Shown here piece by piece: positions 10,015-20,279 of a stretch of 35,415 bases of DNA. A model generated the notes under the pieces. That model was not told the DNA's origin. It ran no database searches and saw nothing but the letters and a program-made list of their open reading frames with translations. The position numbers and the translations under genes are program-made. How positions within the stretch are numbered: the first letter of the stretch is position 1; each line of letters begins with the position of its first letter. Source of the DNA: an uncultured Alphaproteobacteria bacterium (GTDB taxonomy: Bacteria > Pseudomonadota > Alphaproteobacteria > Thalassobaculales > Thalassobaculaceae); contig CACHDV010000001.1 in assembly GCA_902578675.1 (NCBI GenBank), positions 88,065-123,479 of the forward strand, read 5' to 3'.

Positions 10015-10626
10015 ATGGATGGTCCAGAGGTCTTTTTGGAGCATGTAAGTGTTTCACGTGAAACAATAGAAAAGTTAGAAACCTACGCCACGTTGTTATT
10101 AAGATGGCAATCTAAAATTAATCTGATTTCGACGAATAGTTTGCAGCAAGCTTGGCATAGACACTTTCTGGATAGTGCTCAGATTTATCTAATGTCGCCG
10201 AAAAAAGCATCTTCAGTTATAGACGTTGGCACGGGTGCGGGTTTCCCAGGGTTGGTACTCTCTATAATGGGCATGAAAAACGTACAGCTGGTTGAACAGA
10301 ATAAAAAGAAATGTGCTTTTTTATATGAGGTTATTAGGGAGACGGAAGCGAGCGCTACAGTCCACCCTTGTAAAATAGAAAATCTACTTGTTAAGGATTA
10401 TGATGTCGTCTTGGCGCGCGCGTTTATGCCCTTAGACGGCTTGTTAAAAGTGGTCAGCCCCTTTTTTGGCAAAGACACGCTTGGGATTTTCCCAAAGGGC
10501 GCACGGGTGAATCAAGAATTGACGGCAGCATCTAAAAACTGGAAGATGAAAACCGTTATCAAACAAAGCATTACCAGCCCTGATGGCAAAATCGTTTTAG
10601 TAAAGGATTTAGTAGGTGAACGATAA
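10015..10626 (+). CDS. rsmG: 16S rRNA (guanine527-N7)-methyltransferase RsmG (GidB)
   Basis: LLLRWQSKINLIS, RHFLDSAQI, VIDVGTGAGFPGLVLSIM; follows mnmG. Confidence 0.94.
   Translation: MDGPEVFLEHVSVSRETIEKLETYATLLLRWQSKINLISTNSLQQAWHRHFLDSAQIYLMSPKKASSVIDVGTGAGFPGLVLSIMGMKNVQLVEQNKKKCAFLYEVIRETEASATVHPCKIENLLVKDYDVVLARAFMPLDGLLKVVSPFFGKDTLGIFPKGARVNQELTAASKNWKMKTVIKQSITSPDGKIVLVKDLVGER
10050..10065. promoter_or_regulatory. parS: parS centromere-like site 2, inside rsmG
   Basis: Second exact TGTTTCACGTGAAACA. In the rsmG frame it encodes the VSRET stretch. Confidence 0.94.
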
Positions 10627-11443
10627 AAGTGAGGAGCCAACCCAGAAGAAGGCCGGAACAAGGGTTTTGGCGGTTGCAAATCAGAAAGGGGGTGTTGGAA
10701 AGACAACGACGGCCGTTAACTTAGCGACTGCAATGGCTGCATGCGATATGAAGGTACTACTTATAGACCTTGATCCCCAAGGAAATGCTAGTACAGGTTT
10801 AGGGATACCAAGAGACGCAAGGGAGTTGGATATTTATGCTGTTTTAAGTGGAGAGTGCAGTTTATCGGCAGCTATAACGCCATGCGCAGTGCCGGGTTTG
10901 GCAATTGTTTCAAGCTCAGAAAATTTATCAGGCGCAGAGTTAGAATTAGTTTCAGCAGAAAAACGCGAGTATAGACTACGAGAGGCGTTGGTTAGGCATG
11001 CTGAAACCGAACGCGAAATCTTTGATTTTGTACTTATAGACTGTCCGCCGTCACTAGGGCTTTTAACGTTGAACTCGCTCGTTGCGTCAGACGCTGTTTT
11101 GGTGCCGCTACAATGCGAGTTTTATGCTCTCGAAGGTTTGAGCATGCTCCTTAATACGATAGAAAGAGTGCGTCGGGTTTTTAATCCGTCCCTAGAAATT
11201 CAAGGGGTTGTTTTGACTATGGCTGATCAAAGGAATAATTTAACCGAACAGGTTGCTGCAGATGTACGTGAGCACCTAGGCGAAAAGGTCTATGAGACCG
11301 TGATTCCAAGAAATGTTAGGGTTTCTGAGGCGCCGTCACATGGTCTGCCAGCTTTAGTTTATGATCTACGGTGTGCGGGATCTCAGGCCTATATTCATCT
11401 TGCAGGAGAAGTAATTAGACGCGAGAGGAGTATCGCTAAGTGA
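10616..11443 (+). CDS. parA: Chromosome partitioning ATPase ParA (Soj)
   Basis: RVLAVANQKGGVGKTTTAVNLATAMAACDMKVLLIDLDPQGNASTGLGI, DFVLIDCPPSLGLLTLNSL; GTG start overlapping the rsmG end. Confidence 0.96.
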   Translation: MNDKSEEPTQKKAGTRVLAVANQKGGVGKTTTAVNLATAMAACDMKVLLIDLDPQGNASTGLGIPRDARELDIYAVLSGECSLSAAITPCAVPGLAIVSSSENLSGAELELVSAEKREYRLREALVRHAETEREIFDFVLIDCPPSLGLLTLNSLVASDAVLVPLQCEFYALEGLSMLLNTIERVRRVFNPSLEIQGVVLTMADQRNNLTEQVAADVREHLGEKVYETVIPRNVRVSEAPSHGLPALVYDLRCAGSQAYIHLAGEVIRRERSIAK

Positions 11444-12345
11444 GCACTGATAAAAACCCGACCAGAAAACGTAAAACACTTGGGAGAGGTTTGTCGGCAT
11501 TGTTTGGCGAAGCGAGTGCAGGCGAGCTGAAGCCGACTAAGGAAAGTGGTCACCAACTCGTACCAATAGACGAAATCATGCCAGGGCCCGGACAACCTAG
11601 GCGGTTGTTTCAGAAGGCGGACCTCGAGTCTCTTGCTGAAAGCATCAGAACTAAGGGTGTTTTGCAACCGTTGCTAGTGCGAAGATCTAACCAACAACAG
11701 CATATGTTTGAAATAGTGGCCGGTGAGCGAAGATGGCGTGCGGCACAATTAGCACAAATTCATGAAGTTCCAGCTATAATTGATGATTATGACGATAAAG
11801 AGATTATCGAGATTGGACTAATAGAAAATATTCAAAGAGCTGATTTATCGCCGATTGAAGAAGCTGAGGCCTTCGCCAAATTAATGGAAGTTCATGGCTA
11901 CACCCAAGAACAAGTCGCGCAGGGGGTTGGAAAAAGTAGGAGCCATATAGCCAACACACTCCGGTTGCTGCTCCTCCCAATGTCTGTCAAGACCAAGATA
12001 GAGAATAATGAGTTGTCAGCAGGGCATGCCCGCGCATTACTTACGTCCCCAAACCCCGAGAGACTAGCAGAGGTAGTGCTCAAGGAGGGCCTGTCTGTAA
12101 GAGCAACAGAAAAACTTGCGAAAGCGGACACCAGTATATCACATCCTAAAGATCAAGACCGACGCTCATCACTTGAGACGCGCAAAAAAAGTTTAGACCC
12201 CGACACACTATCGGCTCAAGATCAATTAGAGGAAGCCTTAGGTTTGAAGGTAATACTTAATGTGAAGGGGGAGACAGGTGAAATAATAATCAAATACGAA
12301 ACGCTAGAACAGTTTGATTATGTATTTGAAAAACTAAAAAACTAA
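11440..12345 (+). CDS. parB: Chromosome partitioning protein ParB (Spo0J)
   Basis: RKTLGRGLSALFGE, PGQPRRLFQKADLESLAESIRTKGVLQPLLVR, IVAGERRWRAAQLAQ, IENIQRADLSPIEEAEAF; HTH VAQGVGKSRSHIANTLRLL. Confidence 0.96.
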   Translation: MSTDKNPTRKRKTLGRGLSALFGEASAGELKPTKESGHQLVPIDEIMPGPGQPRRLFQKADLESLAESIRTKGVLQPLLVRRSNQQQHMFEIVAGERRWRAAQLAQIHEVPAIIDDYDDKEIIEIGLIENIQRADLSPIEEAEAFAKLMEVHGYTQEQVAQGVGKSRSHIANTLRLLLLPMSVKTKIENNELSAGHARALLTSPNPERLAEVVLKEGLSVRATEKLAKADTSISHPKDQDRRSSLETRKKSLDPDTLSAQDQLEEALGLKVILNVKGETGEIIIKYETLEQFDYVFEKLKN

Positions 12346-12351
12346 AAACTC

Positions 12352-13386
12352 TTAGCTAGATAGAGATCGTTTTGATCCCTTAATACATAAGCCTAGCAAA
12401 ATTTGAGATGTTATTGTCATGGCAGGATAACCGGTTGTTTTACACAGTACCTCGGCGTCTTGCAATCGTTCGAGTAAATCGTTTAACTGATTTGTACTCC
12501 ACCTTTTTAATTGTCTTTCAAAATCAAGCTTTTTGTTCCAAAAAACAGGGGGGCGCAAGGAAGAAATGGCATCTTTTGCAGAGCGGCCCTGCTCAACAAG
12601 TGCCCGAGCTGTTCTCAACTTTTGAAAGTAACTAATAGTAGTTCTAAGAATACTAATGGGGTTTTGGGAATCGGAATTGTGGCGGTCAAGAGCAATAAGA
12701 AATGACTTTATATCGCCATCAGCAATACTGGAAGGTATTGCGTCCAGGACAATTGGCCCACCATCACCAATAATATCGATTACAGTCTGTAAATTTATCT
12801 CGTTGTTGTCACCAGCATAAAGTATAAGCTTGTTTAATTCGCTCCTTGTAGTAAGGCGATCACTACCAAGGTACGTCACAAGATACTGTAATGCCTCCGG
12901 ACGCATAGAAACCCCAGCCTCTGACATAGCTGTTGAAATGAGCGACCTTAGGTCACCTTCTTGATCAGTGTAACATGGCAGGGCGCCCAGGCGTTTATTG
13001 TCTTCAAAGAGCTTTCTAAGCTTGGAGCGGGGGCTGAGTGTGCCTGAAAGAATTAAAAATTTGGCTTCTATGGACTCAAGACGACTGATTTCCTCAAGAT
13101 TTGAGGTAAGCACGTCGGTGCATTCGCGTATTATTATTAGTTTACTTCCGCCGGTCATAGGTAGGGACATCGCAGCATCAGTTAAAAGAGCTGGATCCTC
13201 TTTAATTTCATTGACGCTTAGTTCTTCTACCTGAAATGGATCTCTAAGATCTTCTACATGGGATTTTCCTATTTTTTGGCTAACTTCACTGACGTGGCCA
13301 GCGTCAGGCCCATAAACTAGAATGCCATGTAATTCAGGTGGAAATAATTTGCTGAGCTTATCCAGATGTTTTATCGAAAGTTTCAT
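12352..13386 (-). CDS. holA: DNA polymerase III delta subunit
   Basis: LVYGPDAGHVSEVSQKIG, YLGSDRLTTRSELNKLILYAG; standard parB/holA/lptE/leuS context. Confidence 0.9.
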   Translation of the reverse strand: MKLSIKHLDKLSKLFPPELHGILVYGPDAGHVSEVSQKIGKSHVEDLRDPFQVEELSVNEIKEDPALLTDAAMSLPMTGGSKLIIIRECTDVLTSNLEEISRLESIEAKFLILSGTLSPRSKLRKLFEDNKRLGALPCYTDQEGDLRSLISTAMSEAGVSMRPEALQYLVTYLGSDRLTTRSELNKLILYAGDNNEINLQTVIDIIGDGGPIVLDAIPSSIADGDIKSFLIALDRHNSDSQNPISILRTTISYFQKLRTARALVEQGRSAKDAISSLRPPVFWNKKLDFERQLKRWSTNQLNDLLERLQDAEVLCKTTGYPAMTITSQILLGLCIKGSKRSLSS

Positions 13387-13393
13387 TAAATAG

Positions 13394-13930
13394 TCATTTA
13401 TGGTTCTTTAAAAAAAACAGTGCTAGCCGCTCTTTAACTAAGTCACTGATAATGCGTACAGTCCGTCTGCGAGCATCTTTTTGTGCGCTAAGATTAGCGT
13501 ATTCGGAACTGACTATATTGAATACGGTGGTGGAGGAGACAGTTCCACTGTCTAATATATTTTTCGTTTCAATGTTAATTAGTTGGTATTTCGCGCCCAT
13601 TTTTACTTTTGCGAAAGTTGATGTGGAATCCCGTAATATCCCCATGTCAGACCTAGTTTCTTCCAGAGAAATAGTAAGTTTGTAAGTCGGACTAAAAGGC
13701 ACACCTGATGGCGTTAGTTTATCTTGCAAGAAGTTTCGAAGAATTTGGCCGCTTCGATTTTCTATAGGACTGATTTGTATGCGCGAGAGTTGATTGACAA
13801 CATGGCTAGAGTTACCGCTTCCATGAGAATAGAGAGGCTGGAACCCGCAGCCTGTTGCCATTATTAAATTTAAGAAAACTGCTAGTCGTATTATTCTAAA
13901 TGACAAAGTTGATAATTTTGTTTGGTACAA
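13394..13930 (-). CDS. lptE: LPS-assembly lipoprotein LptE
   Basis: Signal sequence with lipobox-like [15 protein letters not shown]; located between leuS and holA. TTG start overlaps the leuS 3' end. Confidence 0.85.
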   Translation of the reverse strand: MYQTKLSTLSFRIIRLAVFLNLIMATGCGFQPLYSHGSGNSSHVVNQLSRIQISPIENRSGQILRNFLQDKLTPSGVPFSPTYKLTISLEETRSDMGILRDSTSTFAKVKMGAKYQLINIETKNILDSGTVSSTTVFNIVSSEYANLSAQKDARRRTVRIISDLVKERLALFFLKNHK

Positions 13931-16451
13931 CGATTACCTTCCGCACTTCTTTTTCCTCGATTGCTTTGTTAATATTCGGTAAATCGCGAGCCAAGGCTTT
14001 TACTTCCTCTTCAGTGGCATCACGCTGAATTTGAATACTCCCTCGAAGCTTACCATTAATCTGGATTGCTATAGAAATAGTTTCATCAATTACTAAGTCC
14101 TTATCGTATTGAGGCCAAGGCTGTTCCCCTAAGGCGTCCGTTTTTCCTAGCGCCTGCCAAATTTCTTCGGCTATATGTGGTGTCATGGGCTCAATAAGAC
14201 GTAGAAGTACTTCATATCCAAATAATTTAATTTTAGCGTCATTACTATTTTCTGGCTTAAAATCATTCAAATGGTTACTCAATTCTCGAATATTTGCCAC
14301 TGCGCTATTATATCGCCACCGCTCTATGTTCTCCGTGACTGCTTTTATAGTCTTGTGAATTAACCGCCGGAGTTCGTCACCCTCTTTTGCTATTGATATC
14401 TTGTTAGTTTTTGGAAAAGGGTGCTCATTGAACTCGAGGATACTTCGCCAAAGTCTATTTAAGTAACGCCAGGCGCCATCAACACCAGCCTCTGTCCATT
14501 CTAAATCTCGTTCTGGTGGCGAATCAGAGAGCATAAAGAGCCGGGCCGTGTCAGCGCCGTAACTCTCTATTATCGCTTCTGGGTCCACGACATTACGTTT
14601 CGACTTGCTCATTTTTTCTACTCGTCCAAGCACAACGTTTTCGTTTGTCTCAGAATTTACGAATTCGCCGGCTTCGTTTTTCGTTACCTGGTTTGGAAAA
14701 AGCCAGCCAGTAGAGTCTTTGTAAGTTTCGTGACAAACCATACCTTGCGTCATGAGGCCATCGAATGGCTCGTCTATGTTTAAATAGCCGCATTTACGAA
14801 GTGCGCGAGTGAAAAATCGGGAGTATAACAAATGCAAAACGGCGTGCTCCACACCGCCGATATATTGGTCTACTGGCAACCAATACTGAGCAGACTTTTG
14901 GTCAAAAGCAACCTCCCCTTTCGCATCGCAAAACCGATTAAAGTACCATGAGGACTCAAAGAACGTGTCAAAAGTGTCGGTCTCTCGAAGAGCATCACGT
15001 CCACATGATGGACACTTGGTAAATTTCCAAGAGGGATGATTTTCTAAAGGATTACCAACTTTTTCAAAATCTACGTTTTCCGGCAATAGAACTGGTAAGT
15101 CTTCATCGGGAACAGAAACAATGCCGCAGTCTTCACAATGAATGATTGGTATTGGGCATCCCCAGTATCTTTGCCTCGAAACCCCCCAATCCCTTAGGCG
15201 ATACGTTGTTTTTTTATTGCCGGCTCCTTTGGCCTCCAAAGCGTCAATAACGGCCTTTTTCGCCTCTTCAATTTCTAGGCCGTCCAGGAAACCCGAATTA
15301 ATTATGCAGCCAGGGCCAGTGTAAGCTACTTTGTTTATCTGAAATTCATCGGCGCTCTTGTTTTTTGGCAACACAACAGGGAGCACGGGTAGATTATAAG
15401 TTAGTGCGAAATCTAAATCGCGTTGATCATGTGCAGGGCAGCCAAAAATGGCTCCCGTTCCATAGTCCATCAGCACAAAGTTTGCGACGTAAATGGGCAG
15501 TTCACAGCCATCTAGAAAGGGATGAGCCACTTTTAATCCTGTGTCATAGCCTCGTTTCTCTGCCGTTTCAATGTCAGCTTCACTGGTGCTGAGCTTGTTG
15601 CACTCTGATATGAAGTCTTGGAGTTTAGTATCGGTCTTCCCAAGGCTTGAAGCTATAGGGTGGTTTGCTGCAATGGCGCAGAACGAAGCGCCAAATATCG
15701 TGTCGGGCCTGGTTGTGAATACTTCAAGGCGGTCGTCATGCCCGTTAATGTTAAAGAAGATCGTTGCTCCTTCGGAACGTCCTATCCAATTGTGTTGCAT
15801 TAGTTTGACCTTGTCTGGCCACCGCTCAAGAGTTTCAATTGATTTGAGTAAATCGTCACTATATTCAGTGATTTTTAAGAACCACTGTGACAAAAGGCGC
15901 TTTTCGACAGGCGCTCCCGAACGCCATCCTTTACCGTCTATGACTTGTTCGTTGGCAAGAACCGTATTCTCTACAGGGTCCCAGTTCACCCAACTTTCTT
16001 TTCGGTAAGCAAGATTATTTTTAACAAAATCCAAGAACATCTTCTGTTCATGCTTATAATATTCTGGATCGCACGTTGATAGTTCCCGGTCCCAGTCATA
16101 CGAGAGACCCATTGCTTTAAGTTGCTCACGCATGGTGCTAATATTTTGATCTGTCCACTTTGCGGGATGTATATTCCTCTCAAAGGCCGCATTTTCCGCA
16201 GGCAGCCCAAAGGCATCCCAACCCATAGGGTGCATCACGTTAAAGCCGCACGCCTTTTTGTACCTTGCAAGTAAATCACCGAGGGTGTAGTTGCGAACAT
16301 GACCCATGTGGATCCGGCCTGATGGATATGGAAACATCTCTAAGACATAGTATTTTGGAAGGTCCGTGTTTTCAAATACTTGGAAGGTCTTAGCTTCAGA
16401 CCATTTTTGCTGCCACTTCTGCTCGGTTTCTCGAAAATTATAGCGCTTCAT
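13896..16451 (-). CDS. leuS: Leucyl-tRNA synthetase
   Basis: [25 protein letters not shown] (HMGH), [30 protein letters not shown] (KMSKS). Confidence 0.97.
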   Translation of the reverse strand: MKRYNFRETEQKWQQKWSEAKTFQVFENTDLPKYYVLEMFPYPSGRIHMGHVRNYTLGDLLARYKKACGFNVMHPMGWDAFGLPAENAAFERNIHPAKWTDQNISTMREQLKAMGLSYDWDRELSTCDPEYYKHEQKMFLDFVKNNLAYRKESWVNWDPVENTVLANEQVIDGKGWRSGAPVEKRLLSQWFLKITEYSDDLLKSIETLERWPDKVKLMQHNWIGRSEGATIFFNINGHDDRLEVFTTRPDTIFGASFCAIAANHPIASSLGKTDTKLQDFISECNKLSTSEADIETAEKRGYDTGLKVAHPFLDGCELPIYVANFVLMDYGTGAIFGCPAHDQRDLDFALTYNLPVLPVVLPKNKSADEFQINKVAYTGPGCIINSGFLDGLEIEEAKKAVIDALEAKGAGNKKTTYRLRDWGVSRQRYWGCPIPIIHCEDCGIVSVPDEDLPVLLPENVDFEKVGNPLENHPSWKFTKCPSCGRDALRETDTFDTFFESSWYFNRFCDAKGEVAFDQKSAQYWLPVDQYIGGVEHAVLHLLYSRFFTRALRKCGYLNIDEPFDGLMTQGMVCHETYKDSTGWLFPNQVTKNEAGEFVNSETNENVVLGRVEKMSKSKRNVVDPEAIIESYGADTARLFMLSDSPPERDLEWTEAGVDGAWRYLNRLWRSILEFNEHPFPKTNKISIAKEGDELRRLIHKTIKAVTENIERWRYNSAVANIRELSNHLNDFKPENSNDAKIKLFGYEVLLRLIEPMTPHIAEEIWQALGKTDALGEQPWPQYDKDLVIDETISIAIQINGKLRGSIQIQRDATEEEVKALARDLPNINKAIEEKEVRKVIVVPNKIINFVI

Positions 16452-16507
16452 TGGTGAAACTTATCCTTAATTGGCTTATTTCTGGCTTGTTTGAGATTTA
16501 TAAATCT

Positions 16508-17041
16508 CTAGCGTTGGGGTAAGGAGTTAATCTTAAGCTCTCGGGCTCGTGTCAGGATAGAGTCTTCTACGTCTCTGTCGAGCTCTCCATCGCGTGCGGC
16601 GTCAACCCAGGACCCGTCTGTATCTCTTACTTGTTTAAATACGGTCGCTCGCACTCCATCTGAACGAAGGGTTTTTCCCAGGATAAAAACATTTAACTTA
16701 AAACGTTCATTTTGAGACTCTGGCGGTCCATACCAGTCAGTTATAATGACACCGCCGAATGGATCGGCCGACAGAAGAGGCATGAATGCTATGGTGTCTA
16801 ATGATGCACGCCAAAGAAAACTATTTACGCCAATCCCTCCACTTCCTGAACCGCCACTACCTTTTGATCCTCCAGTGTTGTCAAATAACGTGAAACCATC
16901 TTTTCCGAAAAATTTTTCTGGCTCTTCATAGCCGTATTGATCACCGGCACCCACTTTGACAGGGTATTTGTACTCAATATCCGCCCCCTCACATCCAAAC
17001 AAAATCGGCGCTATGAGCAATGACCAAAAAAAGCGTTTCAT
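16508..17041 (-). CDS. DUF3576 domain-containing lipoprotein
   Basis: MKRFFWSLLIAPILFGCEG lipoprotein signal; GGIGVNSFLWRASLDTIAFMPLLSADPFGGVIITDWY matches DUF3576. Start moved to the internal ATG. Confidence 0.82.
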   Translation of the reverse strand: MKRFFWSLLIAPILFGCEGADIEYKYPVKVGAGDQYGYEEPEKFFGKDGFTLFDNTGGSKGSGGSGSGGIGVNSFLWRASLDTIAFMPLLSADPFGGVIITDWYGPPESQNERFKLNVFILGKTLRSDGVRATVFKQVRDTDGSWVDAARDGELDRDVEDSILTRARELKINSLPQR

Positions 17042-17363
17042 CTCACAAACTCTCGCAAAAATTTTTAAGATTAACAATCTGTTTCTTTTAGCGTGTGCGG
17101 CTCAAAGAAACAAATGAATTAGCAAGGCGAAACTATAAAAGGACATCTCTTTGAAACGTGTGTCACTGCCGCTTCGAACTTTTGCTTCGCTGATATGATC
17201 GGTATTTGTGGAAAACTGTGATATTTATGTAACAGCGCTGTTTTTTTGCATCATTTTTGGTGAACAATGTTTGACCAAACGGCTTAAATTCAATAAATAC
17301 TGAAGGAATCTAGAGGTAGCTACAGCTATAAACGCGTTATGGCTGTTGTCTCTATCAATAAAC

Positions 17364-17378
17364 TACCACAATGTGGTA
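17364..17378. promoter_or_regulatory. Perfect inverted repeat in the porin 5' leader
   Basis: TACCACA-A-TGTGGTA, immediately upstream of the AAGGAGAAG ribosome-binding site of the porin. Confidence 0.45.
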
Positions 17379-17395
17379 CTTAAGGAGAAGAGAAT

Positions 17396-18487
17396 ATGAA
17401 GAAGATTCTTCTAGGATCAACAGCACTAGTTGCTGCTGGTATGATCGCTTCTGCTCCAGCAAGCGCAAAAATGAAATTAAGCGTTGGCGGATACATGGAG
17501 CAGTGGGTTGGTTATGTTAGCCAAGACGACGTTGGCACAGCCGATTACAGTGGCGTAGACGTAAAATCAGACTCTGAAGTTCACTTCAAGGGAATGGTAA
17601 AGCTCGACAACGGCATGTCCGTTGGCGTTAACATGCAGCTTGAAGGTAACGGCGGTGGTGACACCATCGACGAGTCATATCTAATTGTTAAAGGTGGTTT
17701 CGGTGAAATCAACCTAGGTTCGGAAAACTCTGCACTGTACAAAATGCACTATTCTGCAAAAGGTTACGGTATTGGTTTCAACTCTGGTGACCAAAGTTCC
17801 TGGGTTAACACTGGTGGTTCAATCAGCCAATCAGGTCACTTCCGTCAGCCAATGGGATCGACAAACATTGAGCCAAACGGCATGAACGACTCCGAAAAAA
17901 TCACATATTACACACCACGTGTGAATGGCTTCCAGTTGGGCGTATCCTATGCTCCATGGGCCGGTGAAGACGGTGGCGCACAGTTTGACCGTAACGCTAA
18001 CAAGTCCGACTATGTGACAGCCGGTGCTAACTACAAGGCGAAAATGGGCGGCATGTCTGTAGGTATTTCTGCTGGTTACGGTACAGTAACTGACGCAGAA
18101 GCAGGTGCAGGTGCTGACTCTGAGCCACAAGCAACAGCTTTTGGTGTAAGGCTCGGCATGGGTGCATTTGGCGTTAATATCGCTACAGCCAACTTTGAAG
18201 ATACTGGTGCTGCAGACGGTACAGCCGTTGCAGGTAGTATTACATATGACTCCGGTCCTATGGGTATTAGCTTAGGCTACCATCATGGTGAGCGTGAAGG
18301 TGGAGCAGCAAAAGCAGGCCAAGCTGAAGCAGATGTTTTTCATCTCTCTGCTAAATACTCGCTCGGTAAGGGTGTAACGTGGGCCAGCACCTTAGGTATG
18401 GCGACGTACACTACGGACGATCCAACAGTTACTGACGACGAACATTCAGGTACATATCTTGTAACTGGTTTGAAAGTCGGCTTCTAA
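17396..18487 (+). CDS. Outer-membrane porin
   Basis: Signal peptide MKKILLGSTALVAAGMIASAPASA, then alternating beta-barrel strands (KLSVGGYMEQWVGYVSQ, FGEINLGSENSALYKMHY, ...LVTGLKVGF with terminal Phe). Confidence 0.9.
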   Translation: MKKILLGSTALVAAGMIASAPASAKMKLSVGGYMEQWVGYVSQDDVGTADYSGVDVKSDSEVHFKGMVKLDNGMSVGVNMQLEGNGGGDTIDESYLIVKGGFGEINLGSENSALYKMHYSAKGYGIGFNSGDQSSWVNTGGSISQSGHFRQPMGSTNIEPNGMNDSEKITYYTPRVNGFQLGVSYAPWAGEDGGAQFDRNANKSDYVTAGANYKAKMGGMSVGISAGYGTVTDAEAGAGADSEPQATAFGVRLGMGAFGVNIATANFEDTGAADGTAVAGSITYDSGPMGISLGYHHGEREGGAAKAGQAEADVFHLSAKYSLGKGVTWASTLGMATYTTDDPTVTDDEHSGTYLVTGLKVGF

Positions 18488-18505
18488 TAGTTGCAAAAAA
18501 CTTGA

Positions 18506-18535
18506 GGGGTCGCCTTTGGGCGGCCCCTTTTTTTT
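18506..18535 (+). terminator. Rho-independent terminator of the porin gene
   Basis: Stem GGGGTCGCC / GGGCGGCCCC around a short loop, followed by T8, about 20 nt after the porin stop. Confidence 0.9.
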
Positions 18536-18732
18536 ATGTAAATTTAGAGTCACAAAAGAACTGTTTTAAAGAGGTGAACAAAATTCCTAAAAAGAGCAGC
18601 CGTTTTGGGGTAACTTTAAAAATCAAAGTAAAAAAATCTCTTTGTAGCTAGTTCCTAGATAAAGTTTTATTAAACACATCGTAAGTTGCGGAAGCTTTAT
18701 GGGTTTTAGCTGTTCATGAAACGGAGACCGCT

Positions 18733-19581
18733 GTGGGTGGTGGTATAATTTGGTTGGCATCGTATCCAAAGTCGGGGAACACTTGGCTCCGAATTTTTTT
18801 GGAAAATCTTTTCCGTAACACACAAAGTCCGGCGGATATTAATGATCTTGGTGTAGTCAAGTTTTCGGATAATTCGTTTTCTCTATATGAGACGGTTTCT
18901 GGAAAATCACTACGAAATGAGAGTGACAGCAATATTCATAAGCTGCGAAATCAGGTTCAGAAATATATGGGATCTCATTCTGAAACTGTTTTTGCCAAAA
19001 CGCATAACGCTGTGATGAATTTCGAAAATAGTCCATTAATATGGCTGGAGCATTTGGCTGGGGTAATCTATGTGATAAGAAACCCGCTCGACATGCTAGT
19101 TTCCTTTTCTGATCACTATAATTTAACAATTGACGACACTATAGAAGCTATCTCGTCGCCATATCATCGGATAAATTCCACAGAAAAAGGGATTTTCCAA
19201 ATACTGGGAGGTTGGAGTAACCATTACTACAGTTGGTTCAACGTAGAAAATCTTAGCCCTTTATGCCTTCGGTACGAAGATATGATCCAAAATCCCGTCA
19301 AATCATTTGGAAAATTAATGAAGTTTCTACGATTACCAAAAGATACTCCGCGTTTGAAACGCGCTATTCGTCATAGCTCCTTTCAAGTGGTTTCCCAACA
19401 AGAGAATAAAAAAGGTTTTGCTGAACAGTCCCGAGCCGGACATAAATTTTTCCGGCAAGGAAAGGTAGGTTCTTATCGTCGCGTTCTATCAGACGATCAA
19501 ATAGCAAAAGTCATAGACAATCATGGAGAGTTAATGGTTGAAATGGGCTACTTGGACAAGAATGGTATACTTAAGGTTTAA
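18733..19581 (+). CDS. Sulfotransferase domain protein
   Basis: IIWLASYPKSGNTWLRIFLENLF (5'-PSB loop), VIYVIRNPLDMLVSFSDHY (3'-PB region), CLRYEDMIQNP. Confidence 0.88.
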   Translation: MGGGIIWLASYPKSGNTWLRIFLENLFRNTQSPADINDLGVVKFSDNSFSLYETVSGKSLRNESDSNIHKLRNQVQKYMGSHSETVFAKTHNAVMNFENSPLIWLEHLAGVIYVIRNPLDMLVSFSDHYNLTIDDTIEAISSPYHRINSTEKGIFQILGGWSNHYYSWFNVENLSPLCLRYEDMIQNPVKSFGKLMKFLRLPKDTPRLKRAIRHSSFQVVSQQENKKGFAEQSRAGHKFFRQGKVGSYRRVLSDDQIAKVIDNHGELMVEMGYLDKNGILKV

Positions 19582-19604
19582 TCTAAATAAGGGAGGGCTA
19601 CGGA

Positions 19605-20270
19605 TTGAGCTATAAAGAAAAGTTGATAGAGGTACAAGAAGCCATCAACTTGGCTGCCGCCGAAGTAAAGAGAAATACACAAGACATATCGTTAGTTGCT
19701 GTCAGTAAAACTCAACCCATTGAAAAAATAGAAAAGCTAATATCATTAGGGCACAGGGTCTTTGGCGAAAATAGAGTTCAAGAAGCGAAGACAAAATGGA
19801 AGCCGTTAAAATCAAAATATGACGGATTAGAGTTACACCTGATCGGGGCGCTTCAGACAAATAAGGTCAAAGAGGCAGTTGCTCTTTTCGATGTCATAGA
19901 AACAGTTGACCGACCAAAACTTGCTGCTGCACTTTCAAAAGAAATGTCCGAGCAGAAAGTGGAAATACCCTGCTATATTCAGGTGAATACTGGAGAGGAA
20001 AAACAAAAGGCTGGTGTGTATCCAGAAGAGACAGCAGATTTTGTTAATTATTGCAGAAATGATCTGAACCTGAACATCATAGGACTTATGTGTATTCCGC
20101 CCGCCAATGAAACCCCTGCATTACATTTTGCGTTGCTGGCAAATATTGCCAAAGAAACAAACTTAGAAAACCTAAGCATGGGCATGAGTAGTGATTATGA
20201 CGTGGCCATAAAGCTCGGCGCAACTCATATTCGGCTAGGGACAGCTTTATTTGGTAGCCGAGACACTTAA
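19605..20270 (+). CDS. YggS family pyridoxal phosphate homeostasis protein
   Basis: SLVAVSKTQPIEKIEKLISLGHRVFGENRVQEAKTKW, LHLIGALQTNKV, LSMGMSSDYDVAIKLGATHIRLGTALFG. Confidence 0.94.
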   Translation: MSYKEKLIEVQEAINLAAAEVKRNTQDISLVAVSKTQPIEKIEKLISLGHRVFGENRVQEAKTKWKPLKSKYDGLELHLIGALQTNKVKEAVALFDVIETVDRPKLAAALSKEMSEQKVEIPCYIQVNTGEEKQKAGVYPEETADFVNYCRNDLNLNIIGLMCIPPANETPALHFALLANIAKETNLENLSMGMSSDYDVAIKLGATHIRLGTALFGSRDT

Positions 20271-20279
20271 ATTCATCCT

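Noticed and set aside
17231-17247. AACAGCGCTGTT followed by Ts as an intrinsic terminator upstream of the porin
   Set aside because: The palindrome has no loop and a short stem; no upstream plus-strand gene needs it. Left as an unexplained palindrome.
4718-17921. Other CACGTG cores (4718, 9958, 17916) as extra parS sites
   Set aside because: Flanks do not match TGTTT/AAACA; only two sites match the full 16-mer.
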